Of a stretch of 64,000 nt of DNA, positions 1-9,800 are shown one piece after another; positions within the stretch are counted from its first letter, which is position 1, and every line of letters begins with the position of its first letter. Made by a program: the position numbers and the translations under genes. The DNA comes from Kaistia algarum (GTDB lineage: Bacteria; Pseudomonadota; Alphaproteobacteria; Rhizobiales; Kaistiaceae). Under the pieces are notes generated by a model. That model had not been told where the DNA came from. It made no database searches and saw only the letters and a list, made by a program, of their open reading frames with translations. The stretch lies in the NCBI RefSeq assembly GCF_026343945.1, contig NZ_JAPKNJ010000001.1:1178001-1242000 (forward strand). Reading direction: 5' to 3'.

Positions 1-173
1 CCGTTACGCTGTGCGATCCGCTCCGCCGACCGTGCGCCCTTGGCCGCACCGGTCCTGGTCTCGACCTCAAGTTCCATCAGCCGTTCGGCCGCAAAGCCGA
101 GCAGGTCGCGGATCAGATGGTCATCGCCGCTCTTCTCGATCAGATCGAGCAGTGCAATCCTCTCGTCGGTCAT
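1..173 (-). CDS. IS256-family transposase, N-terminal part, cut by window edge
   Basis: Only the first 57 codons of a leftward gene are present; it starts at the ATG at 173 and runs off the window. The N-terminus reads MTDERIALLDLIEKSGDDHL and continues with an RLMELEVETRTGAAKGARS segment. This is the characteristic start of IS256 (mutator-type) transposases, which cut and paste the element using a DDE catalytic core. That core would lie outside the window. The element abuts the truncated end of the neighbouring helicase gene, so it marks the visible left side of the defence island and may have caused the truncation. Whether the transposase is intact cannot be judged. Confidence 0.85.
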   Translation of the reverse strand, partial: MTDERIALLDLIEKSGDDHLIRDLLGFAAERLMELEVETRTGAAKGARSAERIAQRN

Positions 174-290
174 TGTCGTCTCCGAAATCAGGTTGTGTGT
201 CGCAACCCAACCCTACGTCGAAGACCGGCAATGACCACCAGTGCCATCCGCTCCTACACCACCTCCGGGGACGTCACCTTTTGGAAGTTT

Positions 291-319
291 GCTCGAGCCG
301 GTTCATGACCGGCTCGAGC
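291..319. repeat. Perfect 12-bp inverted repeat between IS256 gene and helicase
   Basis: Two perfect 12-base arms (GCTCGAGCCGGT and its complement) are separated by five bases. The structure lies just beyond the stop of the helicase frame at 328 and upstream of the IS256 transposase start. It could act as a transcription terminator for the leftward operon or be part of the IS junction. The exact IS end was not located; it probably lies between about 174 and 290. Confidence 0.5.
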
Positions 320-327
320 AAACCGAA

Positions 328-2115
328 TCAGCTCCTCAGCCGTTTTCCGTATATCGCCGACGTTTGCGAAAGCTGTTGCGCTGTTCGCCTTCCCTCGCCA
401 AGCCAGGTCTCAACGGCTTGGCGCACCGTGGCAGTCTCAGCGGCAACGTCCGCAAGGGATCTCACCTCAGGCGCAGGCCCGTCGAATACCGAGATGATGC
501 CGCGACGCTCGTCTTCTAGCCCATCTGTGTCGCGCAGCACGGTCGGCAGCAGCCTGTCCGCAGCACGTCGGATTTGCTGCGAGGTGCGGTAGCAGACCTT
601 GAGCGTATGCGAGCGGCCGCGTACGTCGACGCCGAGGCTCGCCCATGAAAAGGGATGCTGGAAAATACGCTGTCCGACGTCACCCGACAGGAACAGGGCA
701 TCCGCTGTCGAGGGCACGAGAGCAGCGAAGAACCGGAGCTCGGCCGGGGCGAGGTCCTGGGCTTCGTCGATAACGACATGGTCGAACGGCTTCTTCTCGC
801 GCTTGGCAAGAGCTTCGGCGAGGCCAGTGAAGACATCCGCCCAGGTCGTATAACGCTCGGCCACCAGCGCTTCACGCAGGGCCTGGAAAACCGGCCATAG
901 GCGTGCGCGCTGGTTGGGGCCGAGCCGGCTCTTTCGTCCCATGCGCTGGACGCTCGTATAGGCTTCGAGCGACATCAGGCCCCAGGCGTCGATGACGTTG
1001 GTCCATTCCGACAGCAGGAACCGCTCGGAGAAACCCTTCAGGCCAATGTTCGCTGCCGCCGCGCGCAGGCGTTCGCGCAACAGCCCGTCGCTCGCGATCC
1101 GAGGACGCGCGCCGTGCTCGAGCTGGAACATCTGCTCAGCGATGTCGTGGAAGGACGCCGTCGTGATCCGCGCCACGACGCCGCCGGTCTCCGGTGCCAG
1201 CACCAGCACCTTCTTCGCCAGAGCTGCCGCCAGCGGATCGGAGAAGCTGGCCAGCAGTACTCGCGCGTGCGGATTGTCCCGGGCCAGGCGCACCGCGCGA
1301 TGGATCGCCACGATGGTCTTGCCGGTACCCGCCGAACCGGCGACCCGCGCCGGGCCGGAGAACGAACGCTCGACCAGCGCGCGCTGCGAGGGATGCAGGA
1401 AGACGCCCCATTTCTCCCAGGGGAAGGCGAGGGCCTGTTCCAGCTCGTCCTGGTCGGCGATCGGCCTGATCCGCCTGAGCGCATCGGGATGCTTGAACGG
1501 ATCGGCGATGCTGGGCGTCAGCGCCGGGACCGCCAGCCTGCCGGTGGCGACATAGTCGAGCAGCGCCTCGGAGGCCTCGGTCGGGAGGTGGGCGGCCAGC
1601 GCGAAGAAGCCGTCTTCGCTTGCCGCGCGCACATCGGCGAGCCAGTCGGCCGGCACGCCGATCGACAGCAGGGCATCGTCGTCCAGCGAACCGAACAGCG
1701 CGGGCGCGGCGGGCGCCGACCGTTCGCCCTTGGCCGCCTCTGGAAAGACGAAGTCGAACGTCGCCGGCGGCGCCACGTCCTCGACGCGCTCGCGCACCTC
1801 GACGATCTGGATGGCGCCGGTGCGGGGATGCGCCTCGATGCGCCGCCGCTCCGCCCAGGCATAGGCCTCGTCATGATGGCCGACATAGGCAACCAGCAGG
1901 CCCTCGGCGGTTTTGTGGACGATCAGGCGGATGTCGCGATTGACTCGCGCCGACCAGAAATGGGGATCGCGGCTCCTGTCGATGCGATGCAGCTGCAGCC
2001 CGTTGCCGGAAGTGTCCATCTGCAGATCGAAGACACTCGCCTTCACCGCCTTCTGGTCGAGACCGGAGAGACGGCTGAACGAGGCGGTAAAGGTGTCAGC
2101 GATAAGGAAGATCAT
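328..2115 (-). CDS. ParE-like domain/UvrD-type helicase, C-terminally truncated
   Basis: This 595-residue protein begins with about 95 residues resembling the ParE/RelE fold (WSARVNRDIRLIVHK, then YVGHHDEAY), an arrangement known in a group of UvrD/REP helicases. A superfamily 1 helicase core follows: Walker A GSAGTGKT near residue 260 and Walker B VIDEAQD near residue 449. The frame stops soon after residue 580. The C-terminal motifs V and VI, with the usual R-x-LYVACTRA-type arginine finger, are absent. The last dozen residues look foreign, and a different minus frame stays open to about 254. It is the last gene of the leftward cluster, and its ATG overlaps the upstream stop (2112-2115). 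It is probably inactive or altered as a helicase, damaged by the nearby IS256 insertion or a frameshift. Confidence 0.75.
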   Translation of the reverse strand: MIFLIADTFTASFSRLSGLDQKAVKASVFDLQMDTSGNGLQLHRIDRSRDPHFWSARVNRDIRLIVHKTAEGLLVAYVGHHDEAYAWAERRRIEAHPRTGAIQIVEVRERVEDVAPPATFDFVFPEAAKGERSAPAAPALFGSLDDDALLSIGVPADWLADVRAASEDGFFALAAHLPTEASEALLDYVATGRLAVPALTPSIADPFKHPDALRRIRPIADQDELEQALAFPWEKWGVFLHPSQRALVERSFSGPARVAGSAGTGKTIVAIHRAVRLARDNPHARVLLASFSDPLAAALAKKVLVLAPETGGVVARITTASFHDIAEQMFQLEHGARPRIASDGLLRERLRAAAANIGLKGFSERFLLSEWTNVIDAWGLMSLEAYTSVQRMGRKSRLGPNQRARLWPVFQALREALVAERYTTWADVFTGLAEALAKREKKPFDHVVIDEAQDLAPAELRFFAALVPSTADALFLSGDVGQRIFQHPFSWASLGVDVRGRSHTLKVCYRTSQQIRRAADRLLPTVLRDTDGLEDERRGIISVFDGPAPEVRSLADVAAETATVRQAVETWLGEGRRTAQQLSQTSAIYGKRLRS

Positions 2116-2732
2116 TCGTCCAAATTCGCGAAATCGCTATGCTTAGTCGGACGAATTTCCCAATATGGCTTTTTGCCGGAGCCCTTCAATGGCTTGTCCC
2201 AGCCCTTTCCAGCACCTTCAAATTCCTTTCGGCTGCCCGCGTTAGTGTTAAGAAGAGGATAGCTTCCGTATTTCGACTGGAATTTATCCAGAAGCATATA
2301 CTCTATATGCTTATAGTATAAATCATCAGTAGATCCTTTGGGTTCTGTCAGATAGAAATCAAAATTTGCGCCAGCGACACTCATCATGAAATCGAACAGA
2401 CTATTATTAAAATAAGATTCAATACGGGAAGCAATGTTCCCCATGCCAATATAGATAATCTCGCTGCAGCCTTTTTCGTACGATATCGTGAATGGGTTTG
2501 ATATGCATATAACGTATACGCCTCGTCTAATTTCGGACAATTCGCGATTTGTGACACTCTCGAAATCGGCGGCGATATTTCTGATGACAATTTTTACCGC
2601 GCGCTTACGAATTTCTTTCTGAGTCGCCGGGGAATATTCCTCAAACATCGTGAGATCAAATCCCGCCTCGCGAACTGCGAGAGCCAAACTCTGGTTTCGA
2701 ATCTTCGAATACCACTCGACAGTAGTCGACAT
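2112..2732 (-). CDS. GIY-YIG nuclease-like protein
   Basis: This 206-residue protein shows a GVYVI segment near residue 91 and IIYIG near residue 112, matching the paired GIY and YIG strands of GIY-YIG endonucleases. SRIESY supplies the candidate catalytic arginine, HIEYMLL the metal-binding glutamate, and LLNTNAG the conserved asparagine. About 85 helical residues precede the domain and have no recognisable identity. The gene is clearly AT-richer than its neighbours, suggesting a separate origin. It sits between the Mod methyltransferase gene and the helicase, overlapping the helicase start by four bases, so it is translated as part of the cluster. Role in restriction or in DNA end processing is inferred from context only. 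Confidence 0.65.
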   Translation of the reverse strand: MSTTVEWYSKIRNQSLALAVREAGFDLTMFEEYSPATQKEIRKRAVKIVIRNIAADFESVTNRELSEIRRGVYVICISNPFTISYEKGCSEIIYIGMGNIASRIESYFNNSLFDFMMSVAGANFDFYLTEPKGSTDDLYYKHIEYMLLDKFQSKYGSYPLLNTNAGSRKEFEGAGKGWDKPLKGSGKKPYWEIRPTKHSDFANLDE

Positions 2733-2759
2733 TATCAGCGCCCCCTCAATAGTATTATT

Positions 2760-4694
2760 TTACACCCTGAACACCTTCATCACCTCATCCCCGAAGTGGT
2801 TGATGACCTTGACCGCTATGCGGCTGCTTTGCGGGCGCGCGAAGGGGCGCGACGTGTCGGAGTAGAGCGTCGCCCAGGCGTCTGCGTCAATCTCCGATTG
2901 CAGCGCCGTCTTCAGGCTCTTGTAGGGGTCGTTGTCGCCGAGGAAATAGGCGTGGCGGACGAAGAAGCTTTCCTCGTTGTAGTCGGTGTCGATGAACCAG
3001 GCGGCGATGCCCTTGGTGTCGTTCGAGCGGATGTCGCCAGTGTTGGGATCGAAGACATCGACGCCGTTCACCTTGACGCGGATCATCTCGCCGCCCTCGT
3101 CGAGGATGTCGACATCCGGCTCGCCGAAGACGACGAACATGTTGCCGCGGCCGGTGTTCTTGAGCTCGGCGGACATGTGCATGTCCGGATTGATGCGCGC
3201 CTTCAGGATGCGTAGGCTGCCGAGATTGCCGAGTTCGGATGAATGGGCGTCGAAATTGAAGGCGCAGGCGATCAGCACGTCGAAGCGGGCATCGACGGCC
3301 TCGCGCGCCGCCGCCACCAAATCCTGACGGCCGACCGTGCCATATTCCGGGCCGATCAGGATCGCCGCCCGCCGCTCGGGTCCATTCTCGCCCTCGAAGA
3401 AAGTGCCGCTGGCGCCGATGAAATTGCCAGGCCAGGGGACGAGGCTCTCGAAGGTAACGCGATCGCCCTTCTGCTGCTGCTTGACGCCTTCGGCCCGGAG
3501 ATAGTCGATTACGATGGTCGCAAAGTCCTGGTCCGCAAGGGCGGCATCGGACGCCGAACGCCGGCCCTCGGCAGCCTCGATCTCGTCGATCAGCTCTTCC
3601 TCGCTCGCCGGGAGAACGCGATGCGGTGACAGGCTTTCGACGGTAAACGGCCCAGCGACGCGGACGCGCGCATTGTCGACATAGGGCTTGTCGTAGAGAT
3701 ATTCGACATCGGCGCGCGCTGCGATCGAGGCGTCGATCTCCTTCTGCCGGGCGATGCGCGCCGCCCACCATTGAGCATGCGCCGCCTCGGCCTCCTGCGG
3801 CCAGGGGAAGCGCGGCTTTTCCGGCAGGGTTTCGAACGTGAACGACGGACCGAGATTATGCGCAATGATGGCGAGCGCACTGATCCGCTCGGCTTCCGGG
3901 CGCGAGGCATCGCGCGCGATGGCATGCGCCTTGGCGGAGCCGCTGTCCCACGGCTCGCCGCTGTCGCGCGGGATTTCCCATTCCTCCCAGGCCTTGTCCA
4001 TCGCCGTGTTGAGCTCGCCGCGCAGCGGCTCCAGCACCTGTTGCCACTTCTCCCAGATCTCGTCGATCAGCGGATTGTTGGCGATGGATTTCAGCGTGAC
4101 ATGCGGCACGCGCTCATAGACGAAGCCCTGGCGGAGGTCGCCGTAAACAGGCGTCTCGGCCGGAGGACGCTTCGTCAGCGCGGCCTCCTTGGCGCGGCCC
4201 TCGCGACTGTCGGCGAGCAGATACCAGGGATAGCGCGCCGCCATCAGCCTTGTCCGCGCCAGCGTCAGGGCGACGCGGCTGGTATCCATGGTAATCCAGC
4301 GCCGCCCCCATTGCTCCGCGACAGTGGCCGTGGTGCCGGAGCCGCAAGTCGGATCGAGCACGAGATCGCCGGGATCGGTGGCCATAACAATACATCGCTG
4401 AATTAGTTCGCGCGATGATTGGACCACATATACCTTTGGATCTGTTCGACTCTGGACAGCTCCGCTAATGTCCGCCCAATAGTTGTTAATTGGTATAGCC
4501 GGGAAATCATCAAGGAACCGGACATAGCGGATCGTGTCACGCATCGGGTCGAGCCGGGTCGCCTTGGTTAGCCGAGACATCCCGACTTCACCAGTCTTCC
4601 AATAATTGGATTTAGGCGTGAAGGTCCGTCCCTGGAATTTCACTGGAAATGAACCGGGTGGCCGTTGGCTCGTCATGTCTCCTTGAGCATACAC
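2760..4694 (-). CDS. Type III-like Mod methyltransferase, C-terminal portion after an in-frame stop
   Basis: These 644 residues carry methyltransferase motif I (DPTCGSGTT, near residues 112-120), the site that binds S-adenosylmethionine. The flanking sequences FPVKFQGRTFTP, YVRFLDDFPAIPINN and TMDTSRVALTLARTRLMAARYP are typical of large Type III-like site-specific adenine methyltransferases. It is in the same reading frame as the 4752-5822 gene and is separated from it only by the TGA at 4752-4754 plus 19 sense codons, which also match the family (for example YPDGQR). Both parts together span about 1,020 codons, the normal length of the full protein. As written, this half would need its own initiation at the ATG at 4694, or stop readthrough. 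Either the methyltransferase is inactive or its two halves associate. Confidence 0.8.
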   Translation of the reverse strand: MYAQGDMTSQRPPGSFPVKFQGRTFTPKSNYWKTGEVGMSRLTKATRLDPMRDTIRYVRFLDDFPAIPINNYWADISGAVQSRTDPKVYVVQSSRELIQRCIVMATDPGDLVLDPTCGSGTTATVAEQWGRRWITMDTSRVALTLARTRLMAARYPWYLLADSREGRAKEAALTKRPPAETPVYGDLRQGFVYERVPHVTLKSIANNPLIDEIWEKWQQVLEPLRGELNTAMDKAWEEWEIPRDSGEPWDSGSAKAHAIARDASRPEAERISALAIIAHNLGPSFTFETLPEKPRFPWPQEAEAAHAQWWAARIARQKEIDASIAARADVEYLYDKPYVDNARVRVAGPFTVESLSPHRVLPASEEELIDEIEAAEGRRSASDAALADQDFATIVIDYLRAEGVKQQQKGDRVTFESLVPWPGNFIGASGTFFEGENGPERRAAILIGPEYGTVGRQDLVAAAREAVDARFDVLIACAFNFDAHSSELGNLGSLRILKARINPDMHMSAELKNTGRGNMFVVFGEPDVDILDEGGEMIRVKVNGVDVFDPNTGDIRSNDTKGIAAWFIDTDYNEESFFVRHAYFLGDNDPYKSLKTALQSEIDADAWATLYSDTSRPFARPQSSRIAVKVINHFGDEVMKVFRV

Positions 4695-4751
4695 ACGGTA
4701 ATCGCCTGACGCTTCGGATAGAGAAACACGTTGCCCATCAGGATATTGCGC

Positions 4752-5822
4752 TCACCCGTACCCAGATGTACCGACCATATCCAACTTGTCGCGGTAGATA
4801 GGACGAAATTTCAACGAGTCCTTGTGGCGGGCATAGAAGAGCACTAGGTCCATCACACCGGCGATGTGCTCTGACGTGGCGCCGCTCGTCTTGGGGACAC
4901 CGATCTCCGAAACGCAGTTCTCCGCCCCAAACACCTCATCCATAACCGCCCTGATTCGATGGACGTTCTCGTCGCCGATCTGGACGAAGATCGAGCCACT
5001 CTCCGTCAAGAGGTCGCGCATGACGGTCAGCCGGTCGCGCAGATAGGTCAGGTAGGAGTGGATGCCGTCCTTCCAGGTGTCTCGAAACGCCTTCACCTGC
5101 TCCGGCTCGCGCGAAATATCGACCTGCTTGCCGTCCTTGACGTCGCGGGACTGGGTCGAGACCTGCCAGTTCGAGTTGAACTTGATGCCATAGGGCGGAT
5201 CGAAATAGATGCACTGCACCTTGCCCTTGAGGCTCTCGCGCTCGGAGAGGCTCGCCATCACCTGCAGGCTGTCGCCGAGGATCATGCGGTTCGACCAGTG
5301 GCCGTCATGCTTGTAGAAGCCGTCCTCGGCCCAATCCGTGGGGAAGCCGTTGAAATCGGCAAAGAGGTCCGGCGCGTCGGCCTCCGCCTCGCGCTTTGCG
5401 GCGGTGCGGCGCTTGAGATCGTCGAGGATCGCCTTGGGGTGGATCTTCTCCTGGATGTAGAGCGGCGGCACGTTGACGACGAGGTCGGTCCAGTCCTGCC
5501 GATCCTTGCCGCGCCAGACGAGCTGCGCATCCGAAAGCGTGAGCGAGCCGGTCTCGGCCAGCTCCTTCATCTGCGCCTCGGTGATGGTGATCCTGGCGCC
5601 GTTCCAGATCAGCTCCGGCTGCCGCGGCTCCTCCGCCGTGCGGGTTTCACCCTCCGCCAGAGGCCGAGCGCGCGCGTAATGCTTCGGCGGCAAAGGATGC
5701 GCATCCTCCTCGCGCCGAAAGAAGCTCTCCATCTCGGCGGTGGGAATATTCGTCCGGCTTGCCGCCTCGTGCTTGAGCACGTCGATGATACGGGAGGGCG
5801 GCTTTTTCGGCGTACGGGCCAT
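4752..5822 (-). CDS. Type III-like Mod methyltransferase, N-terminal portion ending at an in-frame TGA
   Basis: This 356-residue product carries motif IV, DPPYG, near residue 206 (CIYFDPPYGIKFNSNWQ), the catalytic motif of N6-adenine methyltransferases. It also has the SGSIFVQIGDENVH segment usual in Type III Mod subunits. Motif IV precedes motif I, as in the beta class. The frame ends at TGA 4752-4754 after TSGYG. Translation of the next codons continues directly into the C-terminal half, so a single substitution (for example a TGG tryptophan codon to TGA) explains the split. The start ATG overlaps the stop of the DUF3883 gene (5820-5824), giving translational coupling. The Res gene lies two genes upstream. 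Confidence 0.82.
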   Translation of the reverse strand: MARTPKKPPSRIIDVLKHEAASRTNIPTAEMESFFRREEDAHPLPPKHYARARPLAEGETRTAEEPRQPELIWNGARITITEAQMKELAETGSLTLSDAQLVWRGKDRQDWTDLVVNVPPLYIQEKIHPKAILDDLKRRTAAKREAEADAPDLFADFNGFPTDWAEDGFYKHDGHWSNRMILGDSLQVMASLSERESLKGKVQCIYFDPPYGIKFNSNWQVSTQSRDVKDGKQVDISREPEQVKAFRDTWKDGIHSYLTYLRDRLTVMRDLLTESGSIFVQIGDENVHRIRAVMDEVFGAENCVSEIGVPKTSGATSEHIAGVMDLVLFYARHKDSLKFRPIYRDKLDMVGTSGYG

Positions 5823-6805
5823 CAGGCGGCGACCTTCGGTTCGAAGATCGGTCGACCGATAAGGACGAGAGGTTCAAGATCGAATGTCCGATGAAACTCA
5901 TGGAGGTCGTAAACCGAGACGTGCGGCCGCTCACCGAGCGCATCCGTCACCATGGCGAGCCGCCATCCATCGTCGACTCGACGGATATACTCGTTCCTTG
6001 TCAGAAAAAGGCAGGCCGTCGCAAGCGACGTCCCTTTTACTTCGACGATGAGAAGGGAATCGTCTTTCGTAAACTCGTAGTCATATCCGCGATTGAGATG
6101 AGCAACGCGATTCGGCTTGTATCCAAGGCTCTCGTAGTGCTTCTTCACGGCAGTTTCGGCAGCGCATTCGACGGCCTTTCGGTGTTCGGTCGTCCCAAAG
6201 CCGGCAAGCGGATCCGGCCCATTCTCGGGGTCGGGGGCTCGCTCATCATCGGGACCAGAGATGGCGATGGGCCTGAGCGCCGCGATCCTTTGTTCAAGAA
6301 GTGCGAGAACGCGGGCTTTGTTGTCGTTCGCTTTCACGCCGGCCCCCGCGAGGAACGAGTATTTCCCCTGCTTCACGGAGGGATCCGAGAAGGGGTCGAT
6401 GCGCAAGTCCGGCGGCACGAAAAAGGCCCGCTTGCTCGTGATGCAATAAGACGAGTGCGGCTCGCCCTGCGCTTCCGCCACCGGGTTGGGCGACACCTCC
6501 CGTCCGATCAAGGTAGCATCCTCATACCAGCCCACAACGTGGATGCCCTTATGTTTGGGGTGCTTTGAAAGACAGACGACAGTCCAGCCGTCGCGATCGT
6601 CATGCGAAGGCGCATGACCCTCGCCCTGAGGGGGGACATAGCAATAGTATGTGCCGCTGGCATCTGGCATGAAATTGAACGCCTCGTGCCCGCGGCCTTC
6701 GTCTTCTTTGCCAATGTGCTGCTTGAGCCAACCAAAATTGCCGCCGACTGGCCCGCCTCGATAGTATTCAGACCAACCGAATTTGACCCATAGAATCTTG
6801 CTCAT
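5822..6805 (-). CDS. DUF3883 domain protein, probable nuclease-fold accessory of the restriction cluster
   Basis: The C-terminal third of this 327-residue protein (about residues 215-300) matches DUF3883. It has GYDYEF, then LLIVEVKGT, an acidic-x-lysine arrangement like PD-(D/E)xK nucleases, then RNEYIRRVDDGWRLAMVTD. The first 170 residues contain ILWVKFGW and GIHVVGWYEDATLIG and may form a modified-base reader-like fold; that is only a guess. The gene lies between res and mod with four-base overlaps on both sides (6802-6805 and 5820-5824), so it is an integral cistron of the cluster. DUF3883 proteins are common in defence islands. A role as an accessory specificity or nuclease subunit is inferred. 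Confidence 0.7.
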   Translation of the reverse strand: MSKILWVKFGWSEYYRGGPVGGNFGWLKQHIGKEDEGRGHEAFNFMPDASGTYYCYVPPQGEGHAPSHDDRDGWTVVCLSKHPKHKGIHVVGWYEDATLIGREVSPNPVAEAQGEPHSSYCITSKRAFFVPPDLRIDPFSDPSVKQGKYSFLAGAGVKANDNKARVLALLEQRIAALRPIAISGPDDERAPDPENGPDPLAGFGTTEHRKAVECAAETAVKKHYESLGYKPNRVAHLNRGYDYEFTKDDSLLIVEVKGTSLATACLFLTRNEYIRRVDDGWRLAMVTDALGERPHVSVYDLHEFHRTFDLEPLVLIGRPIFEPKVAA

Positions 6806-9800
6806 CTCGCGCGCCCCATCAACTTCTCAACCAGCACCGCGAAATCCTCTTCCATCATCGTCCAGTCGCGGAATTCGGCGAAGGCCCAGCGGCCGAAGCC
6901 GCCGAGGGCGTTGACGCCGGGGACCCAGAGATCGCGCGTCGTCTCCGCCTTGGCCTTGTCGGTCTCGTCCTTGATGCCCTTTACCTCGAGCACCAGGTTG
7001 ATTGGCTCCTCGCCGCCATCGTCGAGCCGGACGAGGAAGTCGGGCAGGTAGCGCCGGGTGATGCCGCCGTCGAGATAGGGGATCTCGAAGCCAAGCGCCT
7101 GGTTCTTGGCATAGGCGAGCACGCGCGGATGGCCTTCCAGCGTCAGCGCCAGTTGCTCCTCCCAACTCGAATCGAGCACGACATGGCTGATCTGGCTCTT
7201 CGGCGGCCGAGCTCCGGTCGCCCAGCACGGCTTCGACGTGATGAAGTTGACATGGCGCGTCGAGCCCTTGGGATTATAGGGGTCGAGCACGGCCAGCAGA
7301 CGCCCGCCGCCGGCACGCGTGCACGCGATGTCGATCTTCTCCGCGGCGCGCGCCAGCTGATCTTGATAGAGGATCGCGCCGACCGGCACGCCTTTTGTCA
7401 CGAGGTAGCCCTCGTCAAGCCAGCGCCGTGCGAGGCGCTGGATCTGCGGAAAGAGGTGCTGCTTCGGGAAGCCATCGTCGTCGCGAAAGCTGGTGTAGAG
7501 CAGGTGCTTGGCGAGGTTGAAGCTGATCTCCGAGGGCCTCAGCCGCTCCAGCACATCCGGCGTGATCGTGACGCCCGCGCCGACGATCCCCTCCATGACG
7601 ACGGATGTTGGGCCGATATCCTCGGGCGTGATCACAAGCCGGCTGTCCTCGGTGAAAACCGCGTCGAGCTTCTCGGACGGAAGGTCGCGCCGATAGCCGC
7701 TGACGCGCGGGAAGACGATCTCCAAGGCGGCGCGTTCCCTGATCGCGTGCACGCGCGTCACCGGCTTCGGCCTGGTCGGCTTGGCGACCTGCGGCGAGGA
7801 CGCGAAGTCGAAGGGGATGCCCATGATGTCGGCATATTCGACGTCGAACAGGCCGGTGGCGGGATTAAGGTCATAGGATTGACGGCGCAGGCCGCGACCG
7901 ACGACCTGTTCGCACAGAAGCTGGGTGCCGAAGGCGCGGACACCAAGGATATGCGTCACGGTGTTGGTGTCCCAGCCCTCGGTGAGCATCGACACCGAGA
8001 CAACGCAGCGGATCTGCTCGCCGAGTCTGCCAGGGCGGCCGACCGTGTTCATTACCTCGCGCAGCAATGCGCTCTCTCCGACCTCAGCTCCGATAGCGCC
8101 GGCGCCCGCGCGCGCCGCAACCTCGCGCTTGAACTGGTCGATCTCGGCGCCGGCGGCGTCGCGAAAGCCCTTATCGAGCGCATCGCCGGATTCGATCTGG
8201 CGCGAGTCGATCAAGAGCGTGCATGGACGCGGCAGCCGGCCGCCCTGGTCGTCATAGTTGCGAAACAGCTCCAGATGGCCGGCATGAAAGGCCGCCCGCT
8301 CGCCTTCCTCGGCATCGCCGCGCTCGAAGCCCGCGATCCATTCGAAGACCAGCCTGGAGATGGCGGTATTCTGGCAGACGACGATGAAGACCGGCGGCAC
8401 GGCGATACTGGCCCGCTCCCAGCGATCGAACTCGCCCTCATAATGGCTGTAGAGCGTTGTCAGGGCGGTCCTGAGCATGGGCGGCAGGTCGAATGCGCTG
8501 AGCTTGGCGGCGCCGGCCGCCGTCTTCGGTAGATCTTTGCCGATCTGCTTCCACAAGTCGCGATAGACGACAGTATCGGACCGCACGAGGTTGTCGCTGA
8601 CTGGGACGCGCGGAAGCTTGACGATGCCGCTCTCGATCGCGTCCATCAGGCTGAAATCGGACACGACCCATGGAAACAGCGTCCCTTCGTGATAGCCGGA
8701 GCCGCGCAGGAAAAAGGGGGTTGCAGAAAGGTCGTAGACCGCGCGCACGCCCTTGGACAGCTTGCGGTCCAGCGCCTCGATCCCGTTGATCCAGAGCCGT
8801 GCCGCCTCCTCGTTCTCCACCGCTTCCCGCTTGTCGTCGCCGGTCAGCGCGCCTTCGGCGTCGGCGCCCACCTTGTGCCGGTAGCAGTGATGAGCCTCGT
8901 CGTTGATGACGTTGACGCGGTCATAGTTGAGCAGCTTTTCGCAAGCCCGCTTCAGCATCTCCGCGTCGGTTTCCGTCGTCTTCAGCGGAACCGGATCGTT
9001 GCCTTGCAGGAAGCTGCTCGCGACCTTCGGCAGTGCCATCATCTCGCGGTGCTGGAAGGCATGGTAGTTGGTGATCACGATTTCCGCGCGACGGATGTCG
9101 GGCAGCATCTCTGGAGGCACGATCTCGCGTGTTTCGTAATAGTTATCGGGTTCGCTGGGCTGGAGCACGCGGAGCCGATCCTTGATCGTGATCCCGGGCG
9201 CGACGATCAGAAAGGCGCGAGAAAAATCCTTCGATTCCTTGCGGGCGGCATTGACGGCCTGCCATGCTATCAGCATGGCCATGACCGTCGTCTTGCCGCT
9301 GCCGGTGGCCATCTTCATGGCCAGACGAAAGAGCTCTGGATTGGCCTCCTGATTGTGCCTCTCGATCTGATCTAACAGGCCTTTTGTGGCCGCGCGCCTC
9401 GGCGCGACCTCGGTCAACCAAATGATCGTCTCGACGGCTTCGACCTGACAGAAGAACGGTTGTTGAGCCGACCAACCACTTGGTCTGCGCCAGTGCTCCA
9501 GCAGCCTCTGGGAAACGGAAGTGACGCCCCAGTCAATTGGATTGCGCAAGGTGCGCCACTGGTCAACATAGGCCCTGATCTCGTTGATCAGCGCGTTCTC
9601 GGTATAGGTCTCAAGATCGAGGGATGCCTGATTGGCCGACGCCCGCTTGCGCGATGCGGGAACGGGAACGATGAACCGGGAGGGGCGGCGCCCCTGGCGC
9701 GGCTCTCCCTCGAGCGGCTGACCGTTCTTGTCGAGTGGATGATGCAGGTCCGGCGCGCGGTAGGGCGAGTTCAGGATCGGCCGCTCATAGAAACTGTTCA

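Noticed and set aside
4752-4754. Selenocysteine or phase-variable control at the Mod TGA
   Set aside because: No simple repeat or homopolymer that could slip adjoins the stop, and no selenocysteine insertion signal or family precedent was seen; a point mutation is simpler.
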